Part shown: positions 30,779-40,095 of the stretch, piece after piece
How positions within the stretch are numbered: position 1 is the stretch's first letter
Layout of the letters: every line of letters starts with the position of its first letter
Source: Dickeya oryzae
Lineage (GTDB): Bacteria > Pseudomonadota > Gammaproteobacteria > Enterobacterales > Enterobacteriaceae
DNA length: 64,000 nt
NCBI RefSeq assembly: GCF_009372235.1
Contig: NZ_ML762920.1
Span: 713,298-777,297, forward strand
Reading direction: 5' to 3'
Notes under the pieces: model-generated
The model's database searches: none
What the model saw: the letters and a program-made list of their open reading frames with translations, nothing else
Told to the model about the DNA's origin: nothing
Program-made: the position numbers and the translations under genes

Positions 30779-31966
30779 GTGTCAACGCTCGCAGCTACCT
30801 CTTCATCGCTGGATATCCGCACACTTCAGCACGATGATTTTCTGTTTCTGTCTCCCGACAACAGCCTGCATGCCCGTGGATGTTACGCCGCCTTGTCGAC
30901 GGCCGTGGCAGGGGGCGAGCACCTCCAGGGTGATGTCCAGCAACAGGTCCGCACCCTGTTTGCCCGCGCCCGACAGGATGGTATCGCCCGGCCACTGCTG
31001 GTGGGCGCGATCCCGTTTGACAAACGCCAGCCTGCACGACTGTTTGTGCCACAACAGTCTCACTGGTTCTCACGGGACACGCTACAACACGACCTGTTGC
31101 CCGCCACGCCGATAAGCGCACGCCAGATACGTGAAGTGCCGGGGCACGATACCTTTTGCCAGATGGTCAGCGCTGGCGTTGACGCCACCCGCAACGGTGA
31201 GCTGAATAAAATCGTACTGTCACGCCTGTTGGATATCGACACCGAGCAACCGCTGGACTCAATCCGCCTGTTACGACAGCTCAACCAGCAAAACCCCTGG
31301 AGCTACAACTTCCACGTGCCGCTGGAACAAGGCGCGTTGCTGGGTGCCAGCCCGGAACTGTTACTGCATAAGCAGGGTCACCACATTGCGTCGCAGCCGC
31401 TGGCCGGTTCCGCCCGCCGTAGCGACGACCCGGTGGAAGATCAACGCCTGCGCCGTATGCTGCTGGCCTCCGCGAAAGATCGCCACGAACACCGGCTGGT
31501 CACCGATGATATTCGTCGGGTACTGGCATCACGTTGTCGGACACTGACCATTCCAGACACCCCCGAGCTGCTGAGCACGCCGGTGCTGTGGCATCTGGCG
31601 ACCCGTGTTCAGGGTGAGGTGTTGGATGCCCGGGAAAACGCCCTGTCGATAGCCTGTCTGCTGCACCCCACCCCGGCGCTGTGCGGCGTACCGTTTGAAG
31701 CGGCCCGAGACCGCATCGCCCAACTGGAACCGTTCACCCGCGGGCTATTCGGCGGTATCGTCGGCTGGTGCGACGATGAAGGCAACGGCCAGTGGGTGGT
31801 GACGATTCGCTGCGGCGAAGTACGGCAAAACCGGGTACGGCTGTTTGCCGGTGCAGGCATCGTGCCAGACTCTCAGCCCGTGTCTGAATGGCACGAAACC
31901 GGTGTTAAATTGAGCACCATGCTGCGTGCATTTGGTCTGCGTCAGGATCAGGAGTGTGCAGCATGA
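30779..31966 (+). CDS. cbsC: Isochorismate synthase CbsC (EntC-like)
   Basis: Converts chorismate to isochorismate, the first committed step of 2,3-dihydroxybenzoate synthesis. It is a chorismate-binding enzyme of 395 residues (EntC 391). Motifs: [50 protein letters not shown] and [19 protein letters not shown]. The start is assigned to GTG at 30779, with AAGGA seven bases upstream. An in-frame TTG at 30749 would add ten residues and destroy that spacing. Its stop overlaps the cbsE start. Confidence 0.93.
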   Translation: MSTLAATSSSLDIRTLQHDDFLFLSPDNSLHARGCYAALSTAVAGGEHLQGDVQQQVRTLFARARQDGIARPLLVGAIPFDKRQPARLFVPQQSHWFSRDTLQHDLLPATPISARQIREVPGHDTFCQMVSAGVDATRNGELNKIVLSRLLDIDTEQPLDSIRLLRQLNQQNPWSYNFHVPLEQGALLGASPELLLHKQGHHIASQPLAGSARRSDDPVEDQRLRRMLLASAKDRHEHRLVTDDIRRVLASRCRTLTIPDTPELLSTPVLWHLATRVQGEVLDARENALSIACLLHPTPALCGVPFEAARDRIAQLEPFTRGLFGGIVGWCDDEGNGQWVVTIRCGEVRQNRVRLFAGAGIVPDSQPVSEWHETGVKLSTMLRAFGLRQDQECAA

Positions 31967-33591
31967 TGGTTGAATTCACCCGCTGGCCGCCCGAGCTGGA
32001 GCAGCGTTATCGCGAGCGGGGCTACTGGCTGGATCTCCCGCTGGGCGACATCCTCACCCGCCATGCCGATAATGACGCCATCGCCCTGATCGACGGCGAA
32101 CGCACGCTCAGCTACCGTCAGATGAACCAGTTGGTGGCGCAGTTAGCGGGCTCACTGCAATGCCGGGGCATCGCGCCGGGGCAAACGGCGCTGGTACAAC
32201 TAGGCAATACCGCCGAGTTCTACCTGAGCTACTTCGCACTGCTGCGTGCCGGTATCGTGCCGGTCAACGCCCTGTTCAGCCATCAGCGCAGCGAACTGTG
32301 CGCCTATGCCGACCAGATTGCGCCAACGCTGCTGATAGCCGATCGCAGCCACGCATTGTTCACCAGCGATGATTTTATCAACGAACTACGCCAACGCTGC
32401 CCCACGTTACAGCACGTTCTGCTGCGCGGCGACGGCAGCACGTCTCAGGATTTATCACAGCTATTGCTGGAAGCGGAAGCCTTTGCACCAGCAACCCCAA
32501 CACCCGCCGATCAGGTGGCATTCTTCCAGCTTTCCGGCGGTAGCACCGGCACCCCGAAACTGATTCCTCGTACCCACAACGATTACTACTACAGCATTCG
32601 CGGCAGCGTGGAGATTTGCCGGGTTGACGCCCATACCCGTTTCCTGTGCGCCCTGCCCGCCGCCCACAACTACCCGCTCAGTTCGCCGGGTGCGCTGGGT
32701 GTGTTTTATGCCGGGGGTACGGTCGTGCTGGCAAGCGACCCCAGCCCAGCCAGCTGCTTCCCGTTGATTGCGCAGCATCACATCACCCTCACCGCGCTGG
32801 TTCCCCCGGCTGTCACACTGTGGCTGGAAGCGGTGGCGTTATCGGGCGATCGCCACGCGATGGCGAGCCTGCGCGTACTCCAGGTCGGTGGTGCACGGTT
32901 AAGTGAATCGCTGGCACGACGCATACCAACGGAACTGGGTTGCCAGTTACAGCAAGTGTTCGGCATGGCCGAAGGGCTGGTGAATTACACCCGGCTGGAC
33001 GATGACGATCTCCACTGTTTCACCACACAAGGCCGCCCTATCAGCGACGATGACGAGGTCTGGGTAGCCGATGCCGATGGCAATCCATTACCCCACGGTA
33101 CACCGGGCCGTCTGATGACACGTGGCCCCTATACCTTCCGTGGTTACTACCGCAGCCCCGCCTACAACCGCCAGGTGTTCGACGCGCAAGGGTTCTACTG
33201 CTCTGGCGATGTGGTGATCCAACAGGCCGATGGCTACCTGCAAGTGGTCGGGCGTGAAAAAGACCAGATCAACCGTGGTGGGGAAAAGATTGCCGCTGAA
33301 GAGATCGAAAACCTGCTGCTTCGCCACCCTGCCGTGATCAATGCCGCGCTGGTGGCAGTGCCCGACCCGATGATGGGTGAGAAAAGCTGCGCTTTTCTGG
33401 TCACCCGCGAACCACTCAAAGCAGTGACATTACGTCGCCACCTGCGTGAACAGGGTATCGCCGACTACAAATTACCGGACCGATTTGAACAACTGCCCAC
33501 CCTGCCGGAAACCGCAGTGGGCAAAGTCGATAAACAGCGGCTACGCCAGCTGGCGCAACAGTCTGTCGCAACGGCCGCTGCAGGAGAATAA
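31963..33591 (+). CDS. cbsE: 2,3-dihydroxybenzoate-AMP ligase CbsE
   Basis: Activates 2,3-dihydroxybenzoate as the adenylate and loads it onto the aryl carrier domain of CbsB. It has 542 residues and is very similar to EntE. The AMP-binding P-loop is SGGSTGTPK (191-199). IPAAHNY-type [29 protein letters not shown] and the C-terminal [20 protein letters not shown] hinge are all present. The ATG overlaps the cbsC stop (ATGA), and AGGAG lies eight bases upstream. Confidence 0.95.
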   Translation: MMVEFTRWPPELEQRYRERGYWLDLPLGDILTRHADNDAIALIDGERTLSYRQMNQLVAQLAGSLQCRGIAPGQTALVQLGNTAEFYLSYFALLRAGIVPVNALFSHQRSELCAYADQIAPTLLIADRSHALFTSDDFINELRQRCPTLQHVLLRGDGSTSQDLSQLLLEAEAFAPATPTPADQVAFFQLSGGSTGTPKLIPRTHNDYYYSIRGSVEICRVDAHTRFLCALPAAHNYPLSSPGALGVFYAGGTVVLASDPSPASCFPLIAQHHITLTALVPPAVTLWLEAVALSGDRHAMASLRVLQVGGARLSESLARRIPTELGCQLQQVFGMAEGLVNYTRLDDDDLHCFTTQGRPISDDDEVWVADADGNPLPHGTPGRLMTRGPYTFRGYYRSPAYNRQVFDAQGFYCSGDVVIQQADGYLQVVGREKDQINRGGEKIAAEEIENLLLRHPAVINAALVAVPDPMMGEKSCAFLVTREPLKAVTLRRHLREQGIADYKLPDRFEQLPTLPETAVGKVDKQRLRQLAQQSVATAAAGE

Positions 33592-33594
33592 ATC

Positions 33595-34470
33595 ATGGCT
33601 ATTCCAAAACTGAACGCCTACCCACTTCCCGGCGCAGAGCATCTGCCGGTCAATAAGGTGAACTGGCCGGTTGACGCCTCACGCGCGGCCTTGCTGATTC
33701 ATGACATGCAAAACTACTTCCTCAATTTCTGGGGAGAAAACAGCCCGCTGACCGAGCAGTTGATCGCCAATGTCGCTCGCCTTCGCCAGGTATGCCGTCA
33801 GCAGGGTATCCCGGTGTTTTATACCGCTCAACCCAACCAGCAAAGCGACGCAGACCGGGCATTGCTCAATGACATGTGGGGGCCAGGGCTCAATCGCCAC
33901 CCGGAACAGCAGCGCATCACCGAAGCCCTGACACCGGACAACAGCGACACCGTGCTGGTGAAATGGCGCTACAGCGCCTTCCAGCGTTCCGATCTGGAAC
34001 AACGGCTGAAGGCCGCAGGCCGCGACCAGCTGATTATCTGCGGGGTATACGCCCATATCGGCTGCCTGACGACCGCCACCGATGCATTTATGCGTGACAT
34101 CAAACCGTTCATGGTAGCCGACGCGCTGGCAGACTTTTCCCAGGAAGAACACCTGATGGCGCTGCGCTATACCGCCGGTCGCTGTGGCCGGGTGTTAACC
34201 TGCGAACAACTGCTGGATGCCCTCGCGCCGCAGCAGGATGACGGCCTGACGCGCCTGCGCGCCGAACTGCTGCCATTGCTGGATGACGATGACGACATCG
34301 GTGACGACGACAACCTGCTGGATTATGGTCTGGACTCGGTACGCATCATGTCGCTGGTGACCCGCTGGCGTCAGCAAGGGCATGACCTGGACTTCGTGGC
34401 GTTAGTGAAAAAACCTACGTTGCGTCACTGGCATCAGTTGCTCAGCCAGCGTCAGGCGGAGGAAGCATGA
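33595..34470 (+). CDS. cbsB: Isochorismatase / aryl carrier protein CbsB
   Basis: Bifunctional EntB-type protein. The N-terminal isochorismatase domain (about 1-205) shows LIHDMQNYFLNFW with the catalytic Asp, KWRYSAF and GVYAHIGCLTTATDA. The C-terminal aryl carrier domain carries GLDSVR, with Ser248 as the phosphopantetheine site. It follows an acidic DDDDDIGDDDN linker that is unusually rich in Asp. It is 291 residues (EntB 285). GGAGAA lies before the ATG, three bases after cbsE, and the gene overlaps cbsA by four bases. No phosphopantetheinyl transferase gene is in the window, so it must be elsewhere. Confidence 0.95.
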   Translation: MAIPKLNAYPLPGAEHLPVNKVNWPVDASRAALLIHDMQNYFLNFWGENSPLTEQLIANVARLRQVCRQQGIPVFYTAQPNQQSDADRALLNDMWGPGLNRHPEQQRITEALTPDNSDTVLVKWRYSAFQRSDLEQRLKAAGRDQLIICGVYAHIGCLTTATDAFMRDIKPFMVADALADFSQEEHLMALRYTAGRCGRVLTCEQLLDALAPQQDDGLTRLRAELLPLLDDDDDIGDDDNLLDYGLDSVRIMSLVTRWRQQGHDLDFVALVKKPTLRHWHQLLSQRQAEEA

Positions 34471-35225
34471 GCGTCGCGCTGGATTTCAGCGGTAAGCAAG
34501 TGTGGGTGACCGGTGCCGGACGTGGCATCGGTTATGACATCGCCTGCCGTTTTACCGAAGCGGGGGCGACCGTCACCGGGTTTGACCGCGCCTTTTCCTC
34601 AGACTCTCTGCCGTTTCACGCCATCGAGCTGGATGTCAGTGATGCAGCGGCTGTTGCTGCCACCTGTGCCAGACAACTGGCACAGACGCCGCATCTGGAT
34701 GTGCTGATTAACGGTGCCGGGATCCTGCGCATGGGCCACACCGAAACACTCAGTCAGCAAGACTGGCAGGATTGCCTGAACGTCAACGCAGGCGGCGCGT
34801 TTCATCTGTTTCAGGCCGTGATCCCACAATTTCAGCGGCAACGCGGCGGTGCTATCGTGTCTATCGGCTCCAACGCCGCACATGTGCCGCGCGTCGGCAT
34901 GGCCGCCTATTGCGCTTCTAAGGCGGCGTTACGCAGCCTGTGCCTGACCGTCGGTCTCGAACTGGCCCCGTATGGCGTGCGCTGCAATCTGGTCTCTCCC
35001 GGCTCTACCGATACCCCGATGCAACGCAGCCTGTGGCACGCCCCTGACGCAGAACAGCGTACCATCGCCGGTTTTCCGCAACAGTTCAAACTGGGTATTC
35101 CGCTCGGCAAAATCGCTCGTCCTCGCGACATTACCGATACGGTGCTGTTTCTGGCGTCTGATTTGGCAGGCCATGTGACGTTACAGGATGTGGTCATCGA
35201 TGGTGGTGCCACGCTGGGTGCATGA
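34467..35225 (+). CDS. cbsA: 2,3-dihydro-2,3-dihydroxybenzoate dehydrogenase CbsA
   Basis: Short-chain dehydrogenase (EntA type) that makes 2,3-dihydroxybenzoate with NAD+. It has 252 residues. The Rossmann motif VTGAGRGIGYDIA is near residue 14, NGAG at mid-domain, the catalytic Ser in SIGSNA, and the YxxxK pair in YCASKAALR. SPGSTDTPMQ and the C-terminal VVIDGGATLGA complete the family pattern. The start overlaps the cbsB stop as ATGA. Confidence 0.95.
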   Translation: MSVALDFSGKQVWVTGAGRGIGYDIACRFTEAGATVTGFDRAFSSDSLPFHAIELDVSDAAAVAATCARQLAQTPHLDVLINGAGILRMGHTETLSQQDWQDCLNVNAGGAFHLFQAVIPQFQRQRGGAIVSIGSNAAHVPRVGMAAYCASKAALRSLCLTVGLELAPYGVRCNLVSPGSTDTPMQRSLWHAPDAEQRTIAGFPQQFKLGIPLGKIARPRDITDTVLFLASDLAGHVTLQDVVIDGGATLGA

Positions 35226-35266
35226 CCCTGGCATGGGCTCTTGATGGATAACGGGAGAAACACACC

Positions 35267-35683
35267 TTGATCTGGAAACGCGTCACCACGCTGGACATGC
35301 TCAACCAGATGAGTGAAGAGTGCATGTTGTCGCATCTGGGGATCCGTTTTGTCCACATGACGGACAACACGCTGGAAGCGCTCATGCCCGTAGATACCCG
35401 TACCCGACAGCCATTTGGCCTGTTGCACGGCGGTGCTTCAGTGGTGCTGGCGGAATCTCTCGGCTCGGTGGCGGGCTGGCTGTGCACCGAACCGGGTGCC
35501 AGCGTAGTCGGCGTCGAGATTAACGCCAGCCACTTACGGGCGGTCACGCAGGGAGACGTGCGGGGAATCTGCCAGCCACTGCATCTGGGCCGCCAGACAC
35601 AAGTCTGGCAGGTAGAAATAGTGGACGAACGCCAGCGGCGCTGCTGTATTGCCCGGCTGACCACCGCGGTGATTCAACCGTAG
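35267..35683 (+). CDS. entH: Proofreading thioesterase EntH-like (hotdog fold)
   Basis: Hotdog-fold thioesterase that clears wrongly loaded acyl groups from the aryl carrier protein in catechol siderophore synthesis. It has 138 residues and aligns end to end with E. coli EntH: MIWKR start, [28 protein letters not shown] with the catalytic Glu, and [19 protein letters not shown]. The start is a TTG, chosen because it exactly restores the family's MIWKR N-terminus and has GGGAGA upstream. It is the last gene of the fct-cbs operon. Confidence 0.92.
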   Translation: MIWKRVTTLDMLNQMSEECMLSHLGIRFVHMTDNTLEALMPVDTRTRQPFGLLHGGASVVLAESLGSVAGWLCTEPGASVVGVEINASHLRAVTQGDVRGICQPLHLGRQTQVWQVEIVDERQRRCCIARLTTAVIQP

Positions 35684-35725
35684 CGGTCGTAAATATAGCG
35701 AGTCCTTAATCCGTAAATAAGAAAA

Positions 35726-35744
35726 AGGAGGCCGATGGCCTCCT
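35726..35744. terminator. Shared terminator of the fct-cbs operon and the OYE gene
   Basis: Perfect 8-bp stem AGGAGGCC / GGCCTCCT with loop GAT, between convergent genes. An A tract (GAAAAAGG) precedes it, giving a T tract on the minus strand for the OYE gene. Confidence 0.85.
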
Positions 35745-35752
35745 GGTGAATT

Positions 35753-36811
35753 TTAGTCCGCCAATACCGGGTAATCGGTATAACCTTCCGCCCCCGCACT
35801 ATAGATCGTGCTGCCGTTGAGTTCATTGAGCGGTGCGCCACGGCGCAGGCGTTCAACCAGATCCGGGTTGGCGATATACATTCTCCCAAACGATACCGCA
35901 TCCGCCTCACCATCCGCTAACAGTTGTTCTGCTGAGTCTCGGGTCAGACCATCGTTGGCGATCACCACGCCACGGAACGTTTTACGGATAATAGGCAGAA
36001 TACGCTGTGGGGTATCCAGCGCTTCACGCACAAAGATGAAGGCCAGTTTACGACTGTCGAGTTGTTCTGCCACATAGCCGAACAGCGCTTGTGGATCGGA
36101 GTCCTGCATTGAATGGGTGTTAGACATGGTATTGACGTGCACGCCGACCCTATCCGCTGGCCAGACGGTCAACACGGCATCGACAGTTTCCAACAGGAAG
36201 CGCGCCCGATTAGCAATCGAACCGCCGTACTGATCGGTGCGCTGGTTTGAGCCATCATGCAGAAACTGATCGAACAGGTAACCGTTGGCCGCATGGACTT
36301 CCACCCCATCAAACCCGGCGCGTTTGGCGTTTTCCGCCGCCTGACGAAAGTCTTCAACAATCCCCGGGATTTCATCTGTTTCCAGCGCACGTGGCACCAC
36401 ATAGGGTTTATAGGGACGAATCGTCGCCACATGCCCTTCAGCCGCAATGGCGCTGGGGGCTACTGGTAACTCGCCGTCCAGATAGACGGGGTCTGAAATG
36501 CGCCCTACATGCCACATCTGCAACACCATTTTACCGCCTGCCGCGTGTACCGCCGCATTGATGCGACGCCAGCCTTCAATGTGTTCATCCGACCAGATAC
36601 CTGGGGTATTGGGGTAACCGACACCCTGTGGGGTGACGGCGGTAGCCTCCGTCAGGATCATCCCGGCACTGGCGCGCTGAACGTAATACTCCTGCGACAG
36701 CGCGCTTGGGATGCGCTGATCAAAAGCACGCATGCGGGTCAGCGGCGCCATGACAATACGGTTTTCAGCCTGAATAGCACCAATATGGATAGGATCAAAC
36801 AAACCTGACAT
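35753..36811 (-). CDS. Old yellow enzyme family alkene reductase
   Basis: FMN-dependent flavoprotein reducing activated C=C bonds or nitro/quinone compounds with NAD(P)H. The 352 residues form the OYE TIM barrel: MAPLTRMRA, the LQMWHVGRIS block with the FMN-contacting Gln and His, VEVHAANGYLFDQFL (substrate-binding His/Asn pair), RTDQYGGS, and the C-terminal VSFGRMYIANPDLVERL with EGYTDYP. It is related to NemA but has HAAN where NemA has HSAH, so it is a different subfamily. The physiological substrate is unknown. It is monocistronic and convergent with the siderophore operon. Confidence 0.9.
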   Translation of the reverse strand: MSGLFDPIHIGAIQAENRIVMAPLTRMRAFDQRIPSALSQEYYVQRASAGMILTEATAVTPQGVGYPNTPGIWSDEHIEGWRRINAAVHAAGGKMVLQMWHVGRISDPVYLDGELPVAPSAIAAEGHVATIRPYKPYVVPRALETDEIPGIVEDFRQAAENAKRAGFDGVEVHAANGYLFDQFLHDGSNQRTDQYGGSIANRARFLLETVDAVLTVWPADRVGVHVNTMSNTHSMQDSDPQALFGYVAEQLDSRKLAFIFVREALDTPQRILPIIRKTFRGVVIANDGLTRDSAEQLLADGEADAVSFGRMYIANPDLVERLRRGAPLNELNGSTIYSAGAEGYTDYPVLAD

Positions 36812-37251
36812 AGCGTTTTCCTTAATTTATTGGCGGTCGATACGGGCGATTATGTCCCACCGCCTTGTGTTTTTAGCGAACAGCAATGTGATACCAGAAC
36901 GGTCATCCGATAGCCGAATACCCAATAACCACGATCAGTAAAACCGGTCAGTAAAAACGATCAGCAACAACGACGTTATCGGTAACGGCTCAGGACAAGG
37001 GATATACCTTATTGCAGGAACAGCCGCCATACCATTCGGTGCTAATGACGACACATCAGGTTATATACGCGCTGAATACGCCAGGCGGAGGGCAAAGAAC
37101 CCTCAGGATTAACACTGGGGACAATGGCCCATCGGGCGACAGGCCAATAGATACATCAGATAAGCAAACCAACACGTTGGTAGCCTATCAATGACGAAGA
37201 TAGGTAGGGATAGCCACACGGCACACCAGCCTGTGTGCGAGTCTCGCCGCA
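36812..37251. other. Spacer of 440 bases, no gene seen
   Basis: It contains the OYE gene promoter region and a short degenerate repeat around CAGTAAAA (36938-36970). No supported CDS, RNA or terminator is seen. Confidence 0.45.
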
Positions 37252-37824
37252 TCAACCGGCTGGCGACAGCTGCTCACCAAACGCCGCCAGACGTTGCAGC
37301 CCATACTCCCATTTACCAAACCCAGCTTCAGCATTGATATGCCCGCCTTCGCCCACATCCACCAGGCTACTTCCCCAGACCTTCGCCCAGTACTCGGCAC
37401 GGGAAAAGGTCATCAACGGGTCGTTGTGGCTGGCAAATGCCAGACTGGGTACCGCCAGTTGCTCGGGTAGAATTCGGTCTTCAATCTCAAATCGCATGGG
37501 TTCTGCAGGTGCCACCAGCATCACACCGGCAATCCCTTCCATGCCCTGCTGGACCACATGGCAGGCAGCCAGCGCGCCAAAACTGTGGCCTATCAGCACT
37601 GCGGGGCGATCACAGGTCGCCAGTTCGCGGCGGATAGCCAACACCCAGCGATCCAGATCTGCCTGATACCATTCTTTCTGGCGGATACGCCGCCAGAAGG
37701 GAAACCGGCGTTCCCAGTAGCTCTGCCAGTGGTCTTCGTCACTGTCACGCAATCCCGGCACCAGCACCATCGTTAAGCGCGAGTCGAGCTCTCTCAGCCG
37801 CTGGTCTACTTCTGTTGTCTGCAT
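37252..37824 (-). CDS. Small serine hydrolase of the RBBP9/YdeN family
   Basis: Compact alpha/beta hydrolase of 190 residues, DUF1234/RBBP9-like. The strand-turn VLVPGLRDSDEDHWQSYWE is typical of this family. The nucleophile elbow is GHSFG with Ser, then the Asp in SHNDPL and the His in GGHINAEAG. No signal peptide, so it is cytoplasmic. The substrate is unknown in the family, and neighbours give no clue. The gene is transcribed alone. Confidence 0.88.
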   Translation of the reverse strand: MQTTEVDQRLRELDSRLTMVLVPGLRDSDEDHWQSYWERRFPFWRRIRQKEWYQADLDRWVLAIRRELATCDRPAVLIGHSFGALAACHVVQQGMEGIAGVMLVAPAEPMRFEIEDRILPEQLAVPSLAFASHNDPLMTFSRAEYWAKVWGSSLVDVGEGGHINAEAGFGKWEYGLQRLAAFGEQLSPAG

Positions 37825-38292
37825 CAGGTTCTGTGTCTCCCTGTTGATTGTCCGTCAGGATGACACAGACAGCATTAAAGACCCCGCCATCCTTACATCC
37901 TTTCCATTACAATCTGATAACAATATCAGTACCGGCTTACAGCCTACCACGGGATTCCTGATTTGTATCCTGATTCAGTACAGCAATTTATATGCTGGCC
38001 CGATTCACCAAAAAAACGATTTTTTCTTTTTATGTCTGGCACTTGCCGCCATATAACCTGCTGGCTTATCCCGTCTGACGAAAGATGCGCATTCCCCAAC
38101 GCTGGCGATACGACGATCATCGTCACGATTGAGGAGCGCCGGGCACATCAATGAGCCAGCGTTAAACATTCCGCTTGAATTCCGCCCCTGACCCGGCGTA
38201 GATTAGCGCCGATTCCCTTATCTGCCCGCCCAGGCGGCAGTGACTGGGGATCGTCTTAATACAGGCGGCGCCTGAAAGCTAAACGCACAATC
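37825..38292. other. Spacer between hydrolase and ypdK-like gene
   Basis: About 470 bases are without a supported gene. Short frames at 37844-38154 have no ribosome-binding site or family features. The promoter of the downstream small gene is expected at the right end. Confidence 0.4.
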
Positions 38293-38328
38293 GGAATTAT
38301 TGCTGGCGTAGGAATTATTGCTGGCGTA
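38293..38328. repeat. Two perfect 18-bp tandem copies in the ypdK leader
   Basis: GGAATTATTGCTGGCGTA occurs twice head to tail (38293-38310, 38311-38328). It ends 20 bases before the small membrane-peptide gene. Confidence 0.9.
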
Positions 38329-38348
38329 ATAGTCCTGGAGAAAAATCA

Positions 38349-38423
38349 GTGAAGTACTTATTCATGGGCGTTTCGTTTATTTTATTTTTATGGGTCGGCA
38401 CTTTTTTACTGATGCTGGAATAA
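38349..38423 (+). CDS. ypdK: YpdK-like small membrane peptide (24 residues)
   Basis: Reading from GTG gives 24 residues beginning MKYLFMGVSFILFLW and ending LLMLE, then TAA. It closely resembles E. coli YpdK (MKYFFMGISFM...), a 23-residue single-pass inner-membrane peptide of unknown role. The start is supported by TGGAG eight bases upstream. Apart from the first two and the last residue it is almost wholly hydrophobic, so it should form one membrane helix. E. coli ypdK lies near alaC, which is also in this window 14 kb away, so the type II secretion block may have been inserted between them. Too short for most gene finders. Confidence 0.8.
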   Translation: MKYLFMGVSFILFLWVGTFLLMLE

Positions 38424-38516
38424 CCCTGACGGTTTTTCCTCATCCACTTCGACAGAAGGCTCCTGTTGAAGCGACAACAACAAATAATTATCAGTACACG
38501 AAAGACGAATAAAACG

Positions 38517-38545
38517 ACAGGCTGGCAGCTATTCTGCCAGCCTGT
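38517..38545 (+). terminator. Terminator downstream of ypdK-like gene
   Basis: Perfect 12-bp stem ACAGGCTGGCAG / CTGCCAGCCTGT with loop CTATT, followed by TTCTTTT on the plus strand. Confidence 0.85.
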
Positions 38546-38598
38546 TTCTTTTAGCGGTACGGAGAAAAGAAACAGGCTGCAAGACGGTATCCGGCTCG

Positions 38599-39450
38599 CT
38601 AGTGACTCCAGCCACCAGGCACATTCAACACCAGACCGATTGCCCCGCTCACCGCCAGCCAGGGGCCGAACGCCAGCGGTTGCTGCATACTGATACGCCG
38701 GATGCGCCGCCACAACAGTGTCGCCACCAGCCCGGTTAACGACGCGATCAGCACCAGATTAGGTAACGCCTGCCAGCCAAGCCAGGCCCCCAACGCGGCC
38801 AGCAATTTGAAATCACCATACCCCAGTGCCTCTCGTCCACTCAGCAGGCGAAATCCCCAGTAAATCAGCCACAACGACAGGTATCCTGCCATGGCACCGA
38901 CAACCGCCTGCTCAAGCGGTACAAACGTATCGGCCAGATTGAACAGCAACCCGCACCATAACAACGGCAATGTCATTACGTCCGGTAATAGTTGGGTTCG
39001 CGCGTCAATCACTGCCAGCGCCAGCAACATGCTAATACACAGCAATGCGCCCAGCAGCGCCAGCCCCGGTTGCCAGAGTAAACCCGCCAACAAAAAGGCG
39101 CCCCCTGACAACAATTCAATCAGCGGATAACGCCAGGATACCTCGCCACCGCAGCAATGGGCGCGCCCACGCAGCCATAACCAGCTCAGCAGCGGAATGT
39201 TGTCACGTACGCGTAAGCGTTGATGGCAGTGTGGGCAGGAAGACGGCGGCCAGCACAGATCATAACGAGCAGGCGGCGCACCAACGGGCAACCCCAGGTG
39301 GAAACACGCCTCCTGCCGCCAGCGCCGCTCCAGCATGACAGGTAACCGGTGGATAACCACGTTGAGGAAGCTGCCGATGACCAGCCCCAGTACGAGCAGC
39401 ATACCCAGCCAGATACGCGGGCTAGTATTGGCGAAGGTGACCAGATCCAT
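38599..39450 (-). CDS. outO: Type II secretion prepilin peptidase / N-methyltransferase OutO
   Basis: Inner-membrane aspartic protease that trims and N-methylates the OutG-K pseudopilins. It has 283 residues with about eight membrane segments. The N-terminal GSFLNVVIHRLP and WPPSSCPHC (Cys72, Cys75) belong to the cytoplasmic zinc region. The two catalytic aspartates are Asp149 (VIDARTQLLPD) and Asp213 (GYGDFK). The second Cys pair, usually CxxC, is CC here (99-100). It lies 156 bases beyond outM with no outN between them. Confidence 0.94.
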   Translation of the reverse strand: MDLVTFANTSPRIWLGMLLVLGLVIGSFLNVVIHRLPVMLERRWRQEACFHLGLPVGAPPARYDLCWPPSSCPHCHQRLRVRDNIPLLSWLWLRGRAHCCGGEVSWRYPLIELLSGGAFLLAGLLWQPGLALLGALLCISMLLALAVIDARTQLLPDVMTLPLLWCGLLFNLADTFVPLEQAVVGAMAGYLSLWLIYWGFRLLSGREALGYGDFKLLAALGAWLGWQALPNLVLIASLTGLVATLLWRRIRRISMQQPLAFGPWLAVSGAIGLVLNVPGGWSH

Positions 39451-39585
39451 GTTGTTCTCCTATTCCCTGATGGCTGGTATGCTGACACACACTACTGGCG
39501 CCGCCTAGACAGTTGGACGCCGGACATTGTTTTTTACGAGCCAGCGCGCAGTGCGGCTGACTCGCGGATTGATCCGTTACAGTAC

Positions 39586-39621
39586 CAGTTACAATACCCA
39601 CTCCAGTTACAGTACCCGCTC
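39586..39621. repeat. 18-bp tandem duplication at the outM 3' end
   Basis: CAGTTACAATACCCACTC (39586-39603) and CAGTTACAGTACCCGCTC (39604-39621) match at 16 of 18 positions. The second copy contains the outM stop codon. A partial third copy lies at 39575-39585. Confidence 0.8.
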
Positions 39622-40095
39622 CAGCGACAAACGAGTCACTTCTACGATGCCTGGACTGTTGGGTACGGCGGTCACATCCATCCCCTGGGTAATCACGCCG
39701 TTTTTCTGCTCCAGTTCGGCCAGCCAGTGCAGCAGGTTATTAAAGTCGCTACGGGCCAGCGTTACCGACATCTGCGACTCCTGCGGCTGCATACGCAGTA
39801 CAGTAATGCCGAAACGGGCCGCGCTTTGTGGTACCAGCACCGTCAGGCTGATGTCACGACCGGCGATTTGTCGCCGTGCGCCTTCCGGCGGCGGTAACCG
39901 TGGCGCTTGCTGTTGCATCCAACGCACGGTCTGGCGCTCACGATCGATAGTCATCTGCCATTGCCGCGCACTCTCCTGCCAGGGTGACCAGATCAGATAA
40001 TACAACAGGCAAAGTACCACCAGACCGCCACACGCCAGCATCATCATCCGCTCGCGCTGGCTCATTATCTGCCAGCGACGACGTAACTCATTCAT
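39607..40095 (-). CDS. outM: Type II secretion protein OutM
   Basis: Bitopic inner-membrane GspM that stabilises OutL. It has 162 residues: a short basic cytoplasmic start, a transmembrane segment at about 17-36 (MMMLACGGLVVLCLLYYLIW), then a periplasmic ferredoxin-like domain. The ATG overlaps the outL stop by four bases. The last codons fall inside an 18-bp duplication. Confidence 0.93.
   Translation of the reverse strand: MNELRRRWQIMSQRERMMMLACGGLVVLCLLYYLIWSPWQESARQWQMTIDRERQTVRWMQQQAPRLPPPEGARRQIAGRDISLTVLVPQSAARFGITVLRMQPQESQMSVTLARSDFNNLLHWLAELEQKNGVITQGMDVTAVPNSPGIVEVTRLSLERVL

Noticed and set aside
37012..37194. 60-codon frame in the spacer before the hydrolase gene
   Set aside because: No ribosome-binding site, no recognisable features.
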